A stretch of 64,000 nucleotides of DNA. Origin: Rhizobiaceae bacterium. GTDB taxonomy: Bacteria > Pseudomonadota > Alphaproteobacteria > Rhizobiales > Rhizobiaceae. The notes beneath the pieces are model-generated. The model searched no databases and was not told the DNA's origin. It saw only the letters and a program-made list of their open reading frames with translations. Position 1 is the first letter of the stretch. Each line of letters opens with the position of its first letter. The DNA lies in the NCBI GenBank assembly GCA_017643495.1, contig JAEPNK010000002.1, positions 1,322,157 through 1,386,156 on the forward strand. The letters run 5' to 3'. The position numbers and the translations under genes were made by a program. This document shows positions 25,722 through 36,243 of the stretch, one piece after another.

Positions 25722-27325
25722 TCCACGTCGAATTCAAGCGCCTTGATCTGCTGGAATTTTTCGGTGGCCCTCAGATCGGCAATCGTCTTGTCGCTGACAG
25801 CCTTGTCGAGATAGAGAAGCGCGATGGCATTGCCTCCGGCCTGATCCCTGCCAAGCTGGAAGTTTGCAATGTTCTCGTCTCCCGAACCCATGATCTGGCC
25901 GAGCATGCCGATAATACCGGGCTGGTCGACATTGGTCGTATACAGCATGTGGCGCCCGACATCCGCATCGAGATTGATGCCCTTGATCTGGATGAAGCGC
26001 GGCTTGCCATCGGAAAAGACCGTACCGGCAATCGAACGTGTCAGTTCGGCAGTCGTGATCGAAAGTTTCATGTAGCTTTCGTAAACACCCGACTTGTCCT
26101 GCTTTGTTTCCGATACCTGAATGCCACGCTCCTTTACCATCACAGGTGCCGAAACCATGTTCACATCCGCCACTTGCGGGCGGATCAGTCCGGCAAGGGC
26201 GGCACTGGTCAGCGCATTGGTGTTCATCTGGGCAATCGAGCCATCGTAAAGGATCTCCACCTTCTTGATCGGGGTATCCGTGACCTGTCCCACAAACGCA
26301 CCAAGATGACCCGCAAGCTTGATGAATGGCAGCAGGCGCGGTGCTTCCTCAGCCGTGATCGACGGCATGTTGATCGCATTGCTGACTGCCCCCTTGATCA
26401 GGTAGTCGGACATCTGTTCGGCAACCTGAATGGCAACATTCTCCTGTGCTTCCGATGTTGCCGCGCCAAGATGGGGTGTGACAACCACATTCGGCAGGTT
26501 GAAGAGCGGGCTGGATTCCGCCGGCTCCACCTCGAACACATCAAAGGCTGCTCCGGCAACCTTGCCTGATTTCAGGGCTTCGGCCAGCGCTTCCTCGACA
26601 ACAAGGCCGCCACGCGCACAGTTGATGATGCGCACGCCATCCTTCATTTTCGAAATTGCATCCGCATCGACAACATGGCGCGTCTTGTCGGTCAGCGGCA
26701 CGTGCAGCGTGATGAAGTCGGCACGTGCGAAGACGTCATCGAGTTCCACTTTCTCGACACCCAGCTGCTCCGCGCGTTCTTCCGAAAGAAAAGGATCATA
26801 GGCGATCACTTTCATTTTCAGGCCAATCGCCCGGTCAGCCACAATGGAACCGATATTGCCGCAACCAATGAGACCAAGAACCTTGTTGGTTATCTCGACA
26901 CCCATGAAACGGGACTTTTCCCATTTGCCTGAATGGGTGGAACTGTTGGCTTCCGGTATCTGTCTTGCACAGGCAAGCATCAGTGAAATTGCATGTTCCG
27001 CAGTCGTAATCGAGTTTCCGAAAGGCGTGTTCATCACGATCACACCCCTGCGCGACGCTGCCTGAATGTCGACATTGTCAACGCCGATGCCTGCGCGACC
27101 AATCACCTTGAGGCGGTCCGCCTTGTTGATGAGTTTTTCCGTTGCCTTGGTGGCCGAGCGGATAGCGAGCCCGTCATACTGGTCGATTATCTCATGGAGT
27201 GCATCCTTGTCCTTGCCGATATCCGGTTTGAAATCGACATCGATTCCGCGTTGGCGGAAAATGTCGACAGCGGTTTCGGACAATTTGTCGGATACGAGTA
27301 CACGGGGTTTGTTTGCTGGAGCCAT
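25718..27325 (-). CDS. serA: D-3-phosphoglycerate dehydrogenase SerA
   Basis: 535 residues, the long form with an intervening domain and a C-terminal ACT domain. NAD-binding loop LGLIGCGNIGSIVADRA, catalytic His in VTPHLGAATSEAQENV, and the ACT domain TTNVDQPGIIGMLGQIMG at the end. It oxidises 3-phosphoglycerate to phosphohydroxypyruvate, the first step of serine synthesis; the ACT domain usually binds serine for feedback. It has a strong AGGAGG site and follows serC by 50 bases. Its last four bases overlap the convergent HxlR-type gene. Confidence 0.97.
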   Translation of the reverse strand: MAPANKPRVLVSDKLSETAVDIFRQRGIDVDFKPDIGKDKDALHEIIDQYDGLAIRSATKATEKLINKADRLKVIGRAGIGVDNVDIQAASRRGVIVMNTPFGNSITTAEHAISLMLACARQIPEANSSTHSGKWEKSRFMGVEITNKVLGLIGCGNIGSIVADRAIGLKMKVIAYDPFLSEERAEQLGVEKVELDDVFARADFITLHVPLTDKTRHVVDADAISKMKDGVRIINCARGGLVVEEALAEALKSGKVAGAAFDVFEVEPAESSPLFNLPNVVVTPHLGAATSEAQENVAIQVAEQMSDYLIKGAVSNAINMPSITAEEAPRLLPFIKLAGHLGAFVGQVTDTPIKKVEILYDGSIAQMNTNALTSAALAGLIRPQVADVNMVSAPVMVKERGIQVSETKQDKSGVYESYMKLSITTAELTRSIAGTVFSDGKPRFIQIKGINLDADVGRHMLYTTNVDQPGIIGMLGQIMGSGDENIANFQLGRDQAGGNAIALLYLDKAVSDKTIADLRATEKFQQIKALEFDVD

Positions 27326-27375
27326 GTCGGCCTCCTGTCTTGAAAAATGTAAAAATGCTGAAAAAGGGAGCGGGC

Positions 27376-28557
27376 TTACGCCGCCTTGCTGAGATCCGTC
27401 GCGGCAAGTGCTTTTTTGAAAGCCCAGTCGAGCCAGGGCATCAATGCCTCAAGGTCGGACTTTTCAACGGTTGCACCGGTCCATATCCGCAGGCCGGGAG
27501 GTGCATCGCGGTAAGCGCCGATGTCAAAGGCAACACCTTCCTTGTCGAGCAGGGAAGCCAGGGACTTGGCAAAGGCCGCCTGTTCATCGTCAGGAAGGGA
27601 GACAATTCGCTCATCCGTGATTTTCAGACAGACCGACGTGTTCGACCGTGTTTCAGCCTTCTCCGCGAGAAAACCGATCCAGTCGGTTTTCGCAACAAAT
27701 TGCTCGATCACGGCAAGGTTGTCATCCGCGCGGCGGATCAGCCCTTCAAGGCCGCCTTCGGATTTCGCCCAGTCGAGCGCATCGAGATAATCCTCGACAC
27801 AAAGCATTGAAGGCGTGTTGATCGTTGCCCCCTCGAAAATGCCTTCGATAAGCTTCCCGCCCTTCGCCATGCGGAAAATTTTCGGCAACGGCCAGGCTGG
27901 CGTGTAAGTCTCCAGCCGTTCAACGGCTCGTGGAGACAGGATCAGCATGCCGTGGGCAGCTTCGCCGCCAAGCACTTTCTGCCAGGAAAACGTGACCACA
28001 TCGAGCTTGTCAAAATCGAGTTTCTGGGCGAAAGCTGCCGAAGTGGCATCGCAGATTGTCAATCCCTGGCGATCTGCCGGAATGAAATCGCCGTCCGGCA
28101 CTCGCACACCGGAAGTTGTGCCATTCCAGGTAAAGACCACATCCCGGTCGAAATCGATGCTGCCGAGATCCGGCAACCGGCCATATCCGGCCGTGATCTT
28201 GCGGGCATCATCCAGCTTGAGCTGGTTCATCACGTCGCTCACCCAGCCCGAACCGAAGCTTTCCCAGGCCACCATGTCGACGCCACGCTCGCCAAGCAGG
28301 CTCCACAGGGCCATTTCGACAGCGCCTGTGTCCGATGCCGGTACGATGCCGATACGATGCGTATCCGGCACCTGAAGCACTTCACGTGTCAGATCGATGG
28401 CAAGCTTGAGCTTTGCCTTGCCATCCTTGGCACGATGAGAACGGCCAAGGGCTGCATTTTCGAGTTTTGAGAGAGACCATCCGGGGCGCTTGGTACAAGG
28501 ACCGGATGAAAAACGGGGATTGGCCGGACGCTTGTCCGGCTGCGCAATATCAGTCAT
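27376..28557 (-). CDS. serC: Phosphoserine aminotransferase SerC
   Basis: 393 residues of the class V aminotransferase type found in alphaproteobacteria (related to the Methanosarcina-like subgroup). [15 protein letters not shown] at the start, [15 protein letters not shown], and the PLP lysine in [16 protein letters not shown]. It converts phosphohydroxypyruvate and glutamate to phosphoserine. The start at 28557 is fixed by GGAAGG and by the serC leader RNA ending there; the in-frame extension to 28665 would run through that RNA. Confidence 0.95.
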   Translation of the reverse strand: MTDIAQPDKRPANPRFSSGPCTKRPGWSLSKLENAALGRSHRAKDGKAKLKLAIDLTREVLQVPDTHRIGIVPASDTGAVEMALWSLLGERGVDMVAWESFGSGWVSDVMNQLKLDDARKITAGYGRLPDLGSIDFDRDVVFTWNGTTSGVRVPDGDFIPADRQGLTICDATSAAFAQKLDFDKLDVVTFSWQKVLGGEAAHGMLILSPRAVERLETYTPAWPLPKIFRMAKGGKLIEGIFEGATINTPSMLCVEDYLDALDWAKSEGGLEGLIRRADDNLAVIEQFVAKTDWIGFLAEKAETRSNTSVCLKITDERIVSLPDDEQAAFAKSLASLLDKEGVAFDIGAYRDAPPGLRIWTGATVEKSDLEALMPWLDWAFKKALAATDLSKAA

Positions 28558-28606
28558 GTGTCTAACCTTCCAGCTAGTTTGCCCTTCGTTGGGGAAGGGT
28601 GTCCCA
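28558..28606 (-). ncRNA. serC leader RNA motif (candidate)
   Basis: On the minus strand the bases before serC form a hairpin CCCTTC-CCCAAC-GAAGGG and then a second weak stem (CTA...TAG) that contains the ribosome site GGAAGG, ending at GACAC-ATG. This layout, two short tandem hairpins directly before serC in an alphaproteobacterium, fits the published serC RNA motif. The match was made from memory and needs a covariance-model search. Confidence 0.68.
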
Positions 28607-28711
28607 CTGACCGCTCTATGCCGCGCGTCGTTTTCAGTCAAGTATTTTTCGCAAACATGCGACAATTGTGAAGAAGCAACGCAAGAACAGCATTCCCGGA
28701 ATCCTGCAATG

Positions 28712-29659
28712 TCATGACAGAAGGTCCGGTCTTTCCCCCTTCCCTCTCGTCTTCATGGCGTGTGCCGCATCGACCATCATTTGCCTCAACCAGACATGCC
28801 TTGGTGCATCCTGATGGCAGGCATGCCAAAGCAGGCTCATCGTGAAATCCGGCAGTTTAACTGGCGGCGGCACTGCCACAAAGCGGTTCATCATTGATGA
28901 AGACCGTACCAGGCTGGAGGGAAGCGTCATCACAAGGTCGGAAGCAAAAACAATCTCCAGTGCCGCAAGAAAGCTTGGCACCCGCACGCGTACGCAGCGT
29001 TTCCTGCCAAGTTCCGCAAGTGCAACATCGACCGGGCTTGGCCCGGATCCGGTTACACTGATGGCAATATGGCCAAGTTCCTGAAAACGGTCGAGCGAGA
29101 TGCCGGTCCTGGCATCCGGATGCCCCTGCCGCATCAGCGTAACGAAATGATCATCATACAACCCCCGCCGTTGGATTCCGGCTGGCGCATCTTCAACAAC
29201 GCCAATAACCGCCTCCACATTGTCCGTCTCCAAAGCTTCGAAGATCGAAGGGCCAGGCGGCAATACATCAAGGTTCAACCCCGGCGCTTGCGCGGTTATC
29301 CCCGACAGCAGGCCGGGAACCAGTGAAGCTGTTTCAAGATCGGTCATCAACAACCGCAAGGAACCCGTGGCTTTTCCGGGTTCAAACGGACGGGTTTCAA
29401 GCAACTCGTTGATCCCCATCAATACCGTTCGCAAAGAGGGGCGCAGTCCCTCGGCACGTGCAGTGAGAAGGTAACCGCCTTTCGCTTCGACCAGCAGGGC
29501 ATCGGAAAACACCTTGCGCACACGGGCCAGCGCCCGGCTCATCGCCGGCTGGCTCATGCCAAGACGTTCAGCCGCGCGGGTCACGCTTCTCTCTTCCAGT
29601 AGCGCATCGAGCATTACAAGCAAATTGAGATCGACTTGGCGTATATCCACTTCATGCAT
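28712..29659 (-). CDS. LysR-family transcriptional regulator
   Basis: About 315 residues. N-terminal winged [43 protein letters not shown]; then the periplasmic-binding-like effector domain. It is divergent from an NmrA-like oxidoreductase gene and probably controls it. ATG at 29659 (MHEVDIRQ) is the usual type of start; ATG at 29677 adds six residues and cannot be excluded. The ligand is unknown. Confidence 0.9.
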   Translation of the reverse strand: MHEVDIRQVDLNLLVMLDALLEERSVTRAAERLGMSQPAMSRALARVRKVFSDALLVEAKGGYLLTARAEGLRPSLRTVLMGINELLETRPFEPGKATGSLRLLMTDLETASLVPGLLSGITAQAPGLNLDVLPPGPSIFEALETDNVEAVIGVVEDAPAGIQRRGLYDDHFVTLMRQGHPDARTGISLDRFQELGHIAISVTGSGPSPVDVALAELGRKRCVRVRVPSFLAALEIVFASDLVMTLPSSLVRSSSMMNRFVAVPPPVKLPDFTMSLLWHACHQDAPRHVWLRQMMVDAAHAMKTRGKGERPDLLS

Positions 29660-29752
29660 ACCAGATATATATACCATGCATTAGACGAATGAAACTGCCG
29701 GACCTAGTCTCCATGCATCAAAACAGACACAACCAGTGACAAGGAACAGACC

Positions 29753-30628
29753 ATGCATGTGATATTCGGAGCAACCGGCAAGGTTGGCGGACAAGCAGCA
29801 CAAACCCTGATCGATGCCGGCAAACCGGTTCGGGTCGTCGTCAGAAACCCGGAACAGGCAGCCCCCTGGACGGCATTGGGAGCGGAACACGCGGTTGCAA
29901 GCATTGAAGACACGGATGCAGTGGCTGCAGCACTTTCTGGAGCAAGCTCGGCTTTCCTGCTCAACCCGCCTCCCATGATCCAGGACCCGTTTGTCGAGGC
30001 AGAACTCAGGGCCGCATCACTTGCAGAAGCAATGTATCGTTCAGGACTGCCCAAAGCCGTGATCCTGTCATCAATCGGAGCGCAGCACCGAACAGGCACT
30101 GGCATCATTGCCACCCTGCACCAGTTTGAGATGGCCTTGCATGATGCTTTGCCTGCTGTGGCTTTTCTGCGTCCCGGTTACTTTATTGAAAGCTGGGAAG
30201 ACGTGCTGGCAAGCGTCGCCAACGATCATTCGCTTCCCACATTTATTGAAGCCGGGCAGAAAATACCGATGGTAAGCACCACGGATGTAGGCCAGACGGC
30301 TGGCCAGCTTATGCTTGAGAACTGGGCCGGCAGGCGCATTGTGGAACTGGATGGCCCCGAGGAAGTCAACCCTCGTGATGTGGCGTCAGCCTTTGCCAGT
30401 GCGCTCGGTCACTCGGTTGAACCCGCTTTCATACCGCTGAACCAGCAACAGGCATTACTGGAGCAGGCAGGCCTGTCACCCGAAGTCGCGTCTGCCCTTG
30501 TCGGCATGTATGAGGGCATCGCAAACGGCCGGGTCGACCGGCAGGACGGAACCGAACACCTTCGCGGCAGGACATCGCTGAAAACTGCAATCGCGCGCAT
30601 GGTTCAAAACTCCCACGAACCGGCATGA
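29753..30628 (+). CDS. NmrA-like NAD(P)-binding protein
   Basis: 291 residues with an atypical short-chain dehydrogenase fold. N-terminal dinucleotide loop IFGATGKVGGQAAQTLI; the VILSSIGAQHRTGTGI segment holds the spot where classic SDR catalytic residues would be, but no YxxxK motif is seen. Family members are NmrA sensors or NAD(P)H:quinone oxidoreductase-like enzymes. Divergent from the LysR gene. Confidence 0.88.
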   Translation: MHVIFGATGKVGGQAAQTLIDAGKPVRVVVRNPEQAAPWTALGAEHAVASIEDTDAVAAALSGASSAFLLNPPPMIQDPFVEAELRAASLAEAMYRSGLPKAVILSSIGAQHRTGTGIIATLHQFEMALHDALPAVAFLRPGYFIESWEDVLASVANDHSLPTFIEAGQKIPMVSTTDVGQTAGQLMLENWAGRRIVELDGPEEVNPRDVASAFASALGHSVEPAFIPLNQQQALLEQAGLSPEVASALVGMYEGIANGRVDRQDGTEHLRGRTSLKTAIARMVQNSHEPA

Positions 30629-30677
30629 AAATGTATCCGGACGCAAATCCGGCTGGGGCTTTTCAACCATTTGGCCA

Positions 30678-30708
30678 ACAAAAAAGGCAGCCACGCAGGC
30701 TGCCTTTG
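30678..30708 (-). terminator. Terminator of the OMP gene at 30732
   Basis: On the minus strand GGCAGCC/GGCTGCC with a 5-base loop followed by TTTTTT. Confidence 0.9.
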
Positions 30709-30731
30709 AACAAGTTTCTGATGCCGCGGGC

Positions 30732-31610
30732 TTACCAGAGATCGTAACGGATACCGGCATGGATCTGGTGAACGGCAAACCCGTCCATATCGACCGAACT
30801 GCCGTCGCTGTACTCAATGTCATCACCACCGAAATCGGAATAGCTGTAACCGACATCGATCGACATCTTGTCGTCAATCCGGTAGGCAGCACCCGCGCTC
30901 AACCGGTATGCCAGGCGCCACTTTTCGTAATTCGTAGTCAGCGTTTGACCGCTCGGGAAACCACAGGTTTCATCCGGAGACGGATTACAGGTCCACGTCC
31001 TTGATTCATTGATCCGGACCTGGCCGACACCAACACCGCCACCGACATACGGTGTCAGGTTGCCCATGCTGGCGAGATCGACATACCCGCTCACCATGAA
31101 GGCTGTCGCTGAATAGGAACCGTCCAGGCTTTCCGAACCACTGATGGCACCAACATTGTCTCCAGGCGTAAACGCCGGGTCGGTTGATCCGGTAACCACA
31201 CCGTTTCCGTCAAAAGTGACCGTTCCGCCTGGCGTATCGCGGCTACCCTGGAAAGTCTGGCCGGATACACCGCCATACTCCGAATTGAACAAGCCTTCGG
31301 CTGTTACTTCCATCCGCAGGTTGGGCGTCACATAATTACCGAAACCGATACGGGCACCAATACCGTCATCATAGTCAACAGCTGTTGGGCCACCGGTTCC
31401 GGGCAGGACTTCGTACCCCTGATCGGAGCGACCATCAATGTTGTAACTGATGTCACCGCGAATATACCAGCCGCTTCCGAATTCCACATCCGTATATCCG
31501 CCCGAGGGCGTCTTGGACACATAACCGGAACCATAGTCTCCGGCCTGTACCAGACCGGCACTACCCAATACAAAAGCCGCAAGGGAGCCGGTTAAAAGAA
31601 AATGCTTCAT
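30732..31610 (-). CDS. Outer-membrane beta-barrel protein (Omp25/31-like)
   Basis: 292 residues. Signal peptide (MKHFLLTGSLAAFVLGSAG, cleaved after VQA) and an eight-strand-type barrel: GWYIRGDISYNIDGRS, GIGARIGFGNYVTPNLRMEVTAE, YVDLASMGNLTPYVGGGVGVG, and a terminal HAIRYD-like strand ending in LW. The terminal aromatic residue is the BAM recognition feature. It is related in layout to the next gene upstream (31698), suggesting an old tandem duplication. Confidence 0.9.
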   Translation of the reverse strand: MKHFLLTGSLAAFVLGSAGLVQAGDYGSGYVSKTPSGGYTDVEFGSGWYIRGDISYNIDGRSDQGYEVLPGTGGPTAVDYDDGIGARIGFGNYVTPNLRMEVTAEGLFNSEYGGVSGQTFQGSRDTPGGTVTFDGNGVVTGSTDPAFTPGDNVGAISGSESLDGSYSATAFMVSGYVDLASMGNLTPYVGGGVGVGQVRINESRTWTCNPSPDETCGFPSGQTLTTNYEKWRLAYRLSAGAAYRIDDKMSIDVGYSYSDFGGDDIEYSDGSSVDMDGFAVHQIHAGIRYDLW

Positions 31611-31697
31611 TGTAAGCCCTCGAATATTACGCTGAGCCCGTTGCGGGCATGATACAAAGGATACCGGGGAACATTTCCTGCTCCCCGGTGAACCTGA

Positions 31698-32564
31698 TTA
31701 CTTGTAGACAATCTCTGGCTGCTCATAGACAGGAGCCTGACAGGCTGCATCGCTGAGCGCATAGCGCAAGCCGACCCGGCCGGTATGGATGTCTATGCCG
31801 CCGTCAAAACCGTAACCCCCGGCTGCAGCACCACCGCCGACGGGAACACCGCTTCCGAACATCCGGCCACCTTCGATACGGGTAAACGTGTAACCCGCAT
31901 CAACCGTGGTACGGCAATTGACTGCGTAGGAACCACCGGCATGAAGGGCCCAGGCAAAACGCCAGCCATCCTCGCCACTGTGGATGAAGTCGTTGTCGTC
32001 ACATGCGCCGCCGCCGTCACAGGTCTGGTCATTGAGCAGATCGCCGTAGCTGACATGCGCACCACCGATACCGGCACCGACATAAGCTGTGAAACCGCTT
32101 ACCGTTCCAAGGTCAACATAGGCGTTGGCCAGGAGAATTGTTGCTGATTCCAGCTCGGAGTCATCATTGAAATCACAGGTATCAGCAAATCCGTTACACG
32201 CTGCACGTGTGGCCGAAGACCCGTCAAAACCGGCAGAGCCGTAATAGGCAAGTGTGGCATCAGCCCGCAGGTAATCGGTAATCTGGTAACCGATACCGCC
32301 CTGCAGCGACCAGGTTGAATCATATTCTGCCTGTTCGAATGAACCGGACAGGGCAGCACCCTGGAAATAGGTAACACCTTCGGACTTGAGTTTTGAGTAT
32401 CCGATATCGCCACGAATGTACCAGCCACCTGCTATGGGAGTGGGTACAACTTCAGGCGGCAATGGCTCAAGCGGGGGTTCAGGGATGATATCAGCTGCCT
32501 GAACCATAGCGGTAGATGCCATGAGTGCAGCAGCAACGAGAGACAAATTTTTCAAGCTGCGCAT
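31698..32564 (-). CDS. Outer-membrane beta-barrel protein (Omp25/31-like), CtrA-box promoter
   Basis: 288 residues: signal peptide (MRSLKNLSLVAAALMASTAMVQA), a proline-rich linker (IIPEPPLEPLPPEVVPTP) that may interact with peptidoglycan, and a barrel with GGWYIRGDIGYSKLKSEG, GGIGYQITDYLRADATLAYYG and YVDLGTVSGFTAYVGAGIGGAH. Cysteine pairs occur in the external loops (CNGFADTC, CDGGGAC). The start at 32564 has AGGAAGG. Its promoter region carries a perfect CtrA box, consistent with CtrA control of Omp25-type proteins in Brucella. Confidence 0.9.
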   Translation of the reverse strand: MRSLKNLSLVAAALMASTAMVQAADIIPEPPLEPLPPEVVPTPIAGGWYIRGDIGYSKLKSEGVTYFQGAALSGSFEQAEYDSTWSLQGGIGYQITDYLRADATLAYYGSAGFDGSSATRAACNGFADTCDFNDDSELESATILLANAYVDLGTVSGFTAYVGAGIGGAHVSYGDLLNDQTCDGGGACDDNDFIHSGEDGWRFAWALHAGGSYAVNCRTTVDAGYTFTRIEGGRMFGSGVPVGGGAAAGGYGFDGGIDIHTGRVGLRYALSDAACQAPVYEQPEIVYK

Positions 32565-32641
32565 TACAACTTCCTTCCTGATGTAAGCCGTGATCGGCAT
32601 TCTGGGAACTACCCAGTTGGAAGGAAAATGAACGATAATGG

Positions 32642-32698
32642 TTAAAACGCGCTTAACCGTGTTTGTTAAGGTTAATCAAAATGGTTAACAAAAATTAA
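32642..32698 (-). promoter_or_regulatory. CtrA-box cluster upstream of the OMP gene
   Basis: TTAA-N7-TTAAC (32642-32657) is an exact match to the CtrA consensus. Four more TTAA half-sites follow at 32666, 32672, 32685 and 32695, giving six TTAA in 57 bases; the last two are spaced N6. The cluster lies 78-134 bases from the OMP start and after the glmM terminator, so it can only serve the OMP gene. Confidence 0.8.
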
Positions 32699-32702
32699 CA
32701 AG

Positions 32703-32736
32703 TATAAAAAAACCCCGTCATGTTCTGACAGGGTTA
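32703..32736 (-). terminator. Terminator of glmM
   Basis: On the minus strand AACCCTGTCA/TGACGGGGTT pair over ten bases (one G-T pair) around a GAACA loop, followed by TTTTT. Confidence 0.92.
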
Positions 32737-32766
32737 TTCTTGGTGAATGCTTGCCGAATTCTGCTC

Positions 32767-34113
32767 TCAGGCAGCAACTTCCCTTACGACATTTGCAATA
32801 TCGTCCACCACCGATTTCACCATGGCTTCATCATCACACTCGGCCATGATGCGGATCAACGGTTCTGTCCCCGATGCACGAATGACAAGGCGTCCGGAAT
32901 TGCCAAGACGGCTCTCTGCATCCTTAACCGCATTCTTCACACGGTCATCCTCGAGGGGCTTGCCATTGGCATAGCGGACATTGGTCAGCAATTGCGGAAC
33001 CGGTTCGAATTTGCGGCATACCTCGCTAACCGGCCTGTCAGCCATTCGCACACAGGCCAGAACCTGCAAGGCAGCAACCAGACCATCACCGGTGGTCGCA
33101 AAATCCGACATGATCATGTGGCCGGATTGTTCACCCCCTAGATTGTAGCCGTGCTTGCGCATGTGTTCCACAACGTAGCGGTCTCCCACTTTGGTTCGGG
33201 CGAGCCCCAGGCCCTGCTCCTTGAGAAACCGCTCAAGGCCCAAGTTTGACATGACCGTCGCAACCACGCCATTGCCGGAAAGACGCTCACCGGTCTTCCA
33301 GAACTCCGATACGGTTGCCATGATCTGGTCACCGTCAATCACATTGGAATGCTCGTCGACAATGATGACCCGGTCCGCATCACCATCAAGCGCAATACCG
33401 ATATCAGCGCGCGTTTCACGCACCTTGTCGCACAGGGCGGCAGTGCTTGTTGAGCCACAATCAAGGTTGATGTTTGTACCGTTCGGTTTGACCCCGATCG
33501 GAACCACTTCTGCACCAAGCTCCCAAAGCGCTTCCGGGGCAACCTTGTAGGCTGCACCGTTGGCGCAATCCATCACAACCCGCAAACCATCCAGTGACAG
33601 GTTGCGGGGCAATGTACGCTTGGCAAATTCGATATAGCGCGCATCAACTCCTTCAATGCGCTTGGCGCGTCCGATATCCTTTGCGGACGCAAGTTTTGAA
33701 TCCAGGGATTCATCGAGCAAGCGCTCAATGCTCATCTCGATTTCATCGGAAAGCTTGAAGCCGTCCGGGCCAAACAGCTTGATCCCGTTGTCGCGATACC
33801 CGTTATGGGAAGCGGAAATCATCACGCCGATATCAGCCCGCATCGAGCGCGTCAGCATCGCCACACCTGGTGTGGGCAGCGGCCCAAGCAGCATGACATC
33901 CATGCCGGCAGCGGTGAACCCGGCGACAAGGGCATTCTCGATCATGTAGCCTGAAAGCCGTGTATCCTTGCCAATCACTACCCGGTGACGATGGTCGCCC
34001 CTGCGAAAAGCAATACCGGCAGCCATCCCGACCCGCATTGCAATGTCTGCAGTCATTGGAAAGCTGTTCGCCATTCCCCGAATGCCGTCGGTTCCAAAAT
34101 ATTTTCTGCCCAT
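32767..34113 (-). CDS. glmM: Phosphoglucosamine mutase GlmM
   Basis: 448 residues. [10 protein letters not shown] at the N-terminus, the phosphoserine loop [13 protein letters not shown], the metal loop [13 protein letters not shown], and the sugar-phosphate loop [13 protein letters not shown] at the end. It isomerises glucosamine-6-phosphate to glucosamine-1-phosphate for UDP-GlcNAc, peptidoglycan and LPS synthesis. It is the last gene of the ftsH-glmM part of the minus-strand block and ends at a strong terminator. Confidence 0.97.
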   Translation of the reverse strand: MGRKYFGTDGIRGMANSFPMTADIAMRVGMAAGIAFRRGDHRHRVVIGKDTRLSGYMIENALVAGFTAAGMDVMLLGPLPTPGVAMLTRSMRADIGVMISASHNGYRDNGIKLFGPDGFKLSDEIEMSIERLLDESLDSKLASAKDIGRAKRIEGVDARYIEFAKRTLPRNLSLDGLRVVMDCANGAAYKVAPEALWELGAEVVPIGVKPNGTNINLDCGSTSTAALCDKVRETRADIGIALDGDADRVIIVDEHSNVIDGDQIMATVSEFWKTGERLSGNGVVATVMSNLGLERFLKEQGLGLARTKVGDRYVVEHMRKHGYNLGGEQSGHMIMSDFATTGDGLVAALQVLACVRMADRPVSEVCRKFEPVPQLLTNVRYANGKPLEDDRVKNAVKDAESRLGNSGRLVIRASGTEPLIRIMAECDDEAMVKSVVDDIANVVREVAA

Positions 34114-34264
34114 GATCCCGTTCCCTGAATCCTGTACCTTGTATTGTACGCGCCATGCCGGGCAGGCTGCGCACTCCGGAGGATCCGCAAATCCTGCAAG
34201 TTCATACTACAGGCTTGTCCATCCTGCGTTCAAACAGTGTATCGTAATGTAACATACATTCCCT

Positions 34265-34299
34265 TAAACAAAGGCCACTTCCTGATCGAAAGTGGCCTA
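34265..34299 (-). terminator. Terminator-like hairpin after ftsH
   Basis: AGGCCACTT/AAGTGGCCT, nine perfect pairs around an 8- to 9-base loop, then TTGTTT on the minus strand. It lies between ftsH and glmM and should lower, though perhaps not abolish, read-through into glmM. Confidence 0.8.
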
Positions 34300-34326
34300 T
34301 GGTTAATCGGGAATTATGGCGCTGCC

Positions 34327-36243
34327 TCAGGTCGGCTGGGGCTCCATGTCGCCAGCCTCGTCACCACCACGCTTCTTGGAACCGGCAGTCGGAACCGCTG
34401 ACCCGCGTGACGGAGGCTTGCCGGAATCCTCGTCCCGGTTGGGTGGCTTGCCATTGATAAGGTCGGTAATTTCGCTGCCGGTCAGGGTTTCATACTCAAG
34501 CAAGCCCTGAGCCAGCGTTTCCCAGTCCTTTTTCTTTTTGCCGAGAATCTTGGTGGCGCTTTCATAGGCATCATCAATCAGCCTGCGCACTTCCTTGTCG
34601 ATCGTCTGTGCTGTCGCCTCGGAAACGTTCTTGGATTGCGCAACGGAATGGCCAAGGAATACTTCCTGCTGGTTTTCACCATAAGACACCCGGCCAAGCT
34701 CATCGGAAAAGCCCCATTGGGTAATCATGGCACGGGCAAGCTTCGTCGCCTGCTCGATATCGGAAGCAGCACCGGAAGTGATGTTCTCCTTGCCGAATTT
34801 CATTTCCTCGGCGACACGACCGCCCATCATGATTGCCAGTCTGGAAATCATGTATTTGTAACTCATGGAATACCGGTCGCCCTCGGGCAGTTGCATCACC
34901 ATGCCAAGTGCCCGGCCGCGCGGAATGATGGTCGCCTTGTGAACCGGATCGGAAACCGGCACGTTGAGCGCAACAATCGCATGACCGGATTCATGATAGG
35001 CAGTCAGCTCCTTTTCCTCCTGCGTCATGGCAGTGGAACGGCGCTCGGCACCCATCATTACCTTGTCCTTGGCGTCCTCGAATTCCTGCTGTGTTACCAG
35101 GCGGCGATTGCGGCGGGCTGCCATCAGCGCAGCCTCGTTCACAAGGTTCATGAGGTCGGCACCCGAGAAACCGGGTGTACCACGTGCAAGTACTTTGAGA
35201 TCCACATTGTCGGCCAGCGGAACCTTGCGGGCATGTACCTTGAGGATTTTCTCGCGTCCGGAAACATCCGGGTTCGGCACAACGACTTCCCGGTCAAAAC
35301 GGCCGGGACGCAGAAGCGCGGGGTCAAGTACATCCGGCCGGTTGGTGGCAGCAATCAGGATAATGCCCTCATTGGCCTCGAAACCGTCCATCTCGACGAG
35401 AAGCTGGTTCAGTGTCTGCTCGCGTTCGTCGTTGCCGCCGCCAAGGCCGGCACCACGATGACGGCCAACCGCATCGATCTCGTCAATGAAGATGATGCAT
35501 GGCGCATTCTTCTTGGCCTGCTCGAACATGTCACGGACACGGCTCGCACCGACACCAACAAACATTTCAACAAAATCGGAACCGGAAATAGTGAAGAACG
35601 GCACATTTGCCTCACCGGCCACGGCCCGGGCGAGCAAGGTCTTGCCGGTACCCGGAGGGCCGACCAGCAACACACCATGTGGAATCTTGCCACCAAGGCG
35701 CTGGTATTTCTGCGGGTCTTTCAGGAAGTCGACGATTTCCTCCAGGTCTTCCTTGGCTTCGTCAACACCGGCCACATCCTCAAAGGTTACACGACCGGCT
35801 GTTTCGGTCAGCATCTTTGCCTTTGACTTGCCGAACCCCATTGCCCCGCGGTTCGAACCCTGCATCTGGCGCATGAAGAATATCCAGACGCCGAGAATGA
35901 TGAACATCGGCAACCAGTTGATGAAGAAGCCGAGAATGGATGAACCTTCGTTCGGCGGTGTGCCGAGAATTTCCACACCCCGGTTTTCGAGCTTGCTGAC
36001 AAGTTCGCTGTCACCCGGATCATAGGTCGAGAAGCGCTCGTTGCTGTCATAGACACCCGTGATCTGCTGGCCCGAAATCGTGACCGCCTTGACGCGGTTG
36101 TTTTCGACCGCATCAAGGAATTTCGAATACGATATCTCGGCGGCCTTGCCTTGCGGCGAGGGATTCTGGAACAGGTTGAAGAGCGCAATCAGCATGACAC
36201 CGATGATTGCCCACAAGGCGAGATTTCTGAAATTCGAGTTCAT
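34327..36243 (-). CDS. ftsH: ATP-dependent zinc metalloprotease FtsH
   Basis: 638 residues. Two N-terminal membrane helices ([17 protein letters not shown] and [15 protein letters not shown]) flank a small periplasmic domain. The AAA module has Walker [18 protein letters not shown], Walker [14 protein letters not shown] and SRH arginines; the zinc protease motif is [10 protein letters not shown]. It degrades misfolded membrane proteins and regulators such as RpoH and LpxC. The start at 36243 has GGGAAG and opens on the first membrane helix. Confidence 0.98.
   Translation of the reverse strand: MNSNFRNLALWAIIGVMLIALFNLFQNPSPQGKAAEISYSKFLDAVENNRVKAVTISGQQITGVYDSNERFSTYDPGDSELVSKLENRGVEILGTPPNEGSSILGFFINWLPMFIILGVWIFFMRQMQGSNRGAMGFGKSKAKMLTETAGRVTFEDVAGVDEAKEDLEEIVDFLKDPQKYQRLGGKIPHGVLLVGPPGTGKTLLARAVAGEANVPFFTISGSDFVEMFVGVGASRVRDMFEQAKKNAPCIIFIDEIDAVGRHRGAGLGGGNDEREQTLNQLLVEMDGFEANEGIILIAATNRPDVLDPALLRPGRFDREVVVPNPDVSGREKILKVHARKVPLADNVDLKVLARGTPGFSGADLMNLVNEAALMAARRNRRLVTQQEFEDAKDKVMMGAERRSTAMTQEEKELTAYHESGHAIVALNVPVSDPVHKATIIPRGRALGMVMQLPEGDRYSMSYKYMISRLAIMMGGRVAEEMKFGKENITSGAASDIEQATKLARAMITQWGFSDELGRVSYGENQQEVFLGHSVAQSKNVSEATAQTIDKEVRRLIDDAYESATKILGKKKKDWETLAQGLLEYETLTGSEITDLINGKPPNRDEDSGKPPSRGSAVPTAGSKKRGGDEAGDMEPQPT

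Noticed and set aside
34636..35826. 396-codon open frame on the plus strand
   Set aside because: Antisense to ftsH, which is a certain gene; the translation is low-information with many His and Gly.
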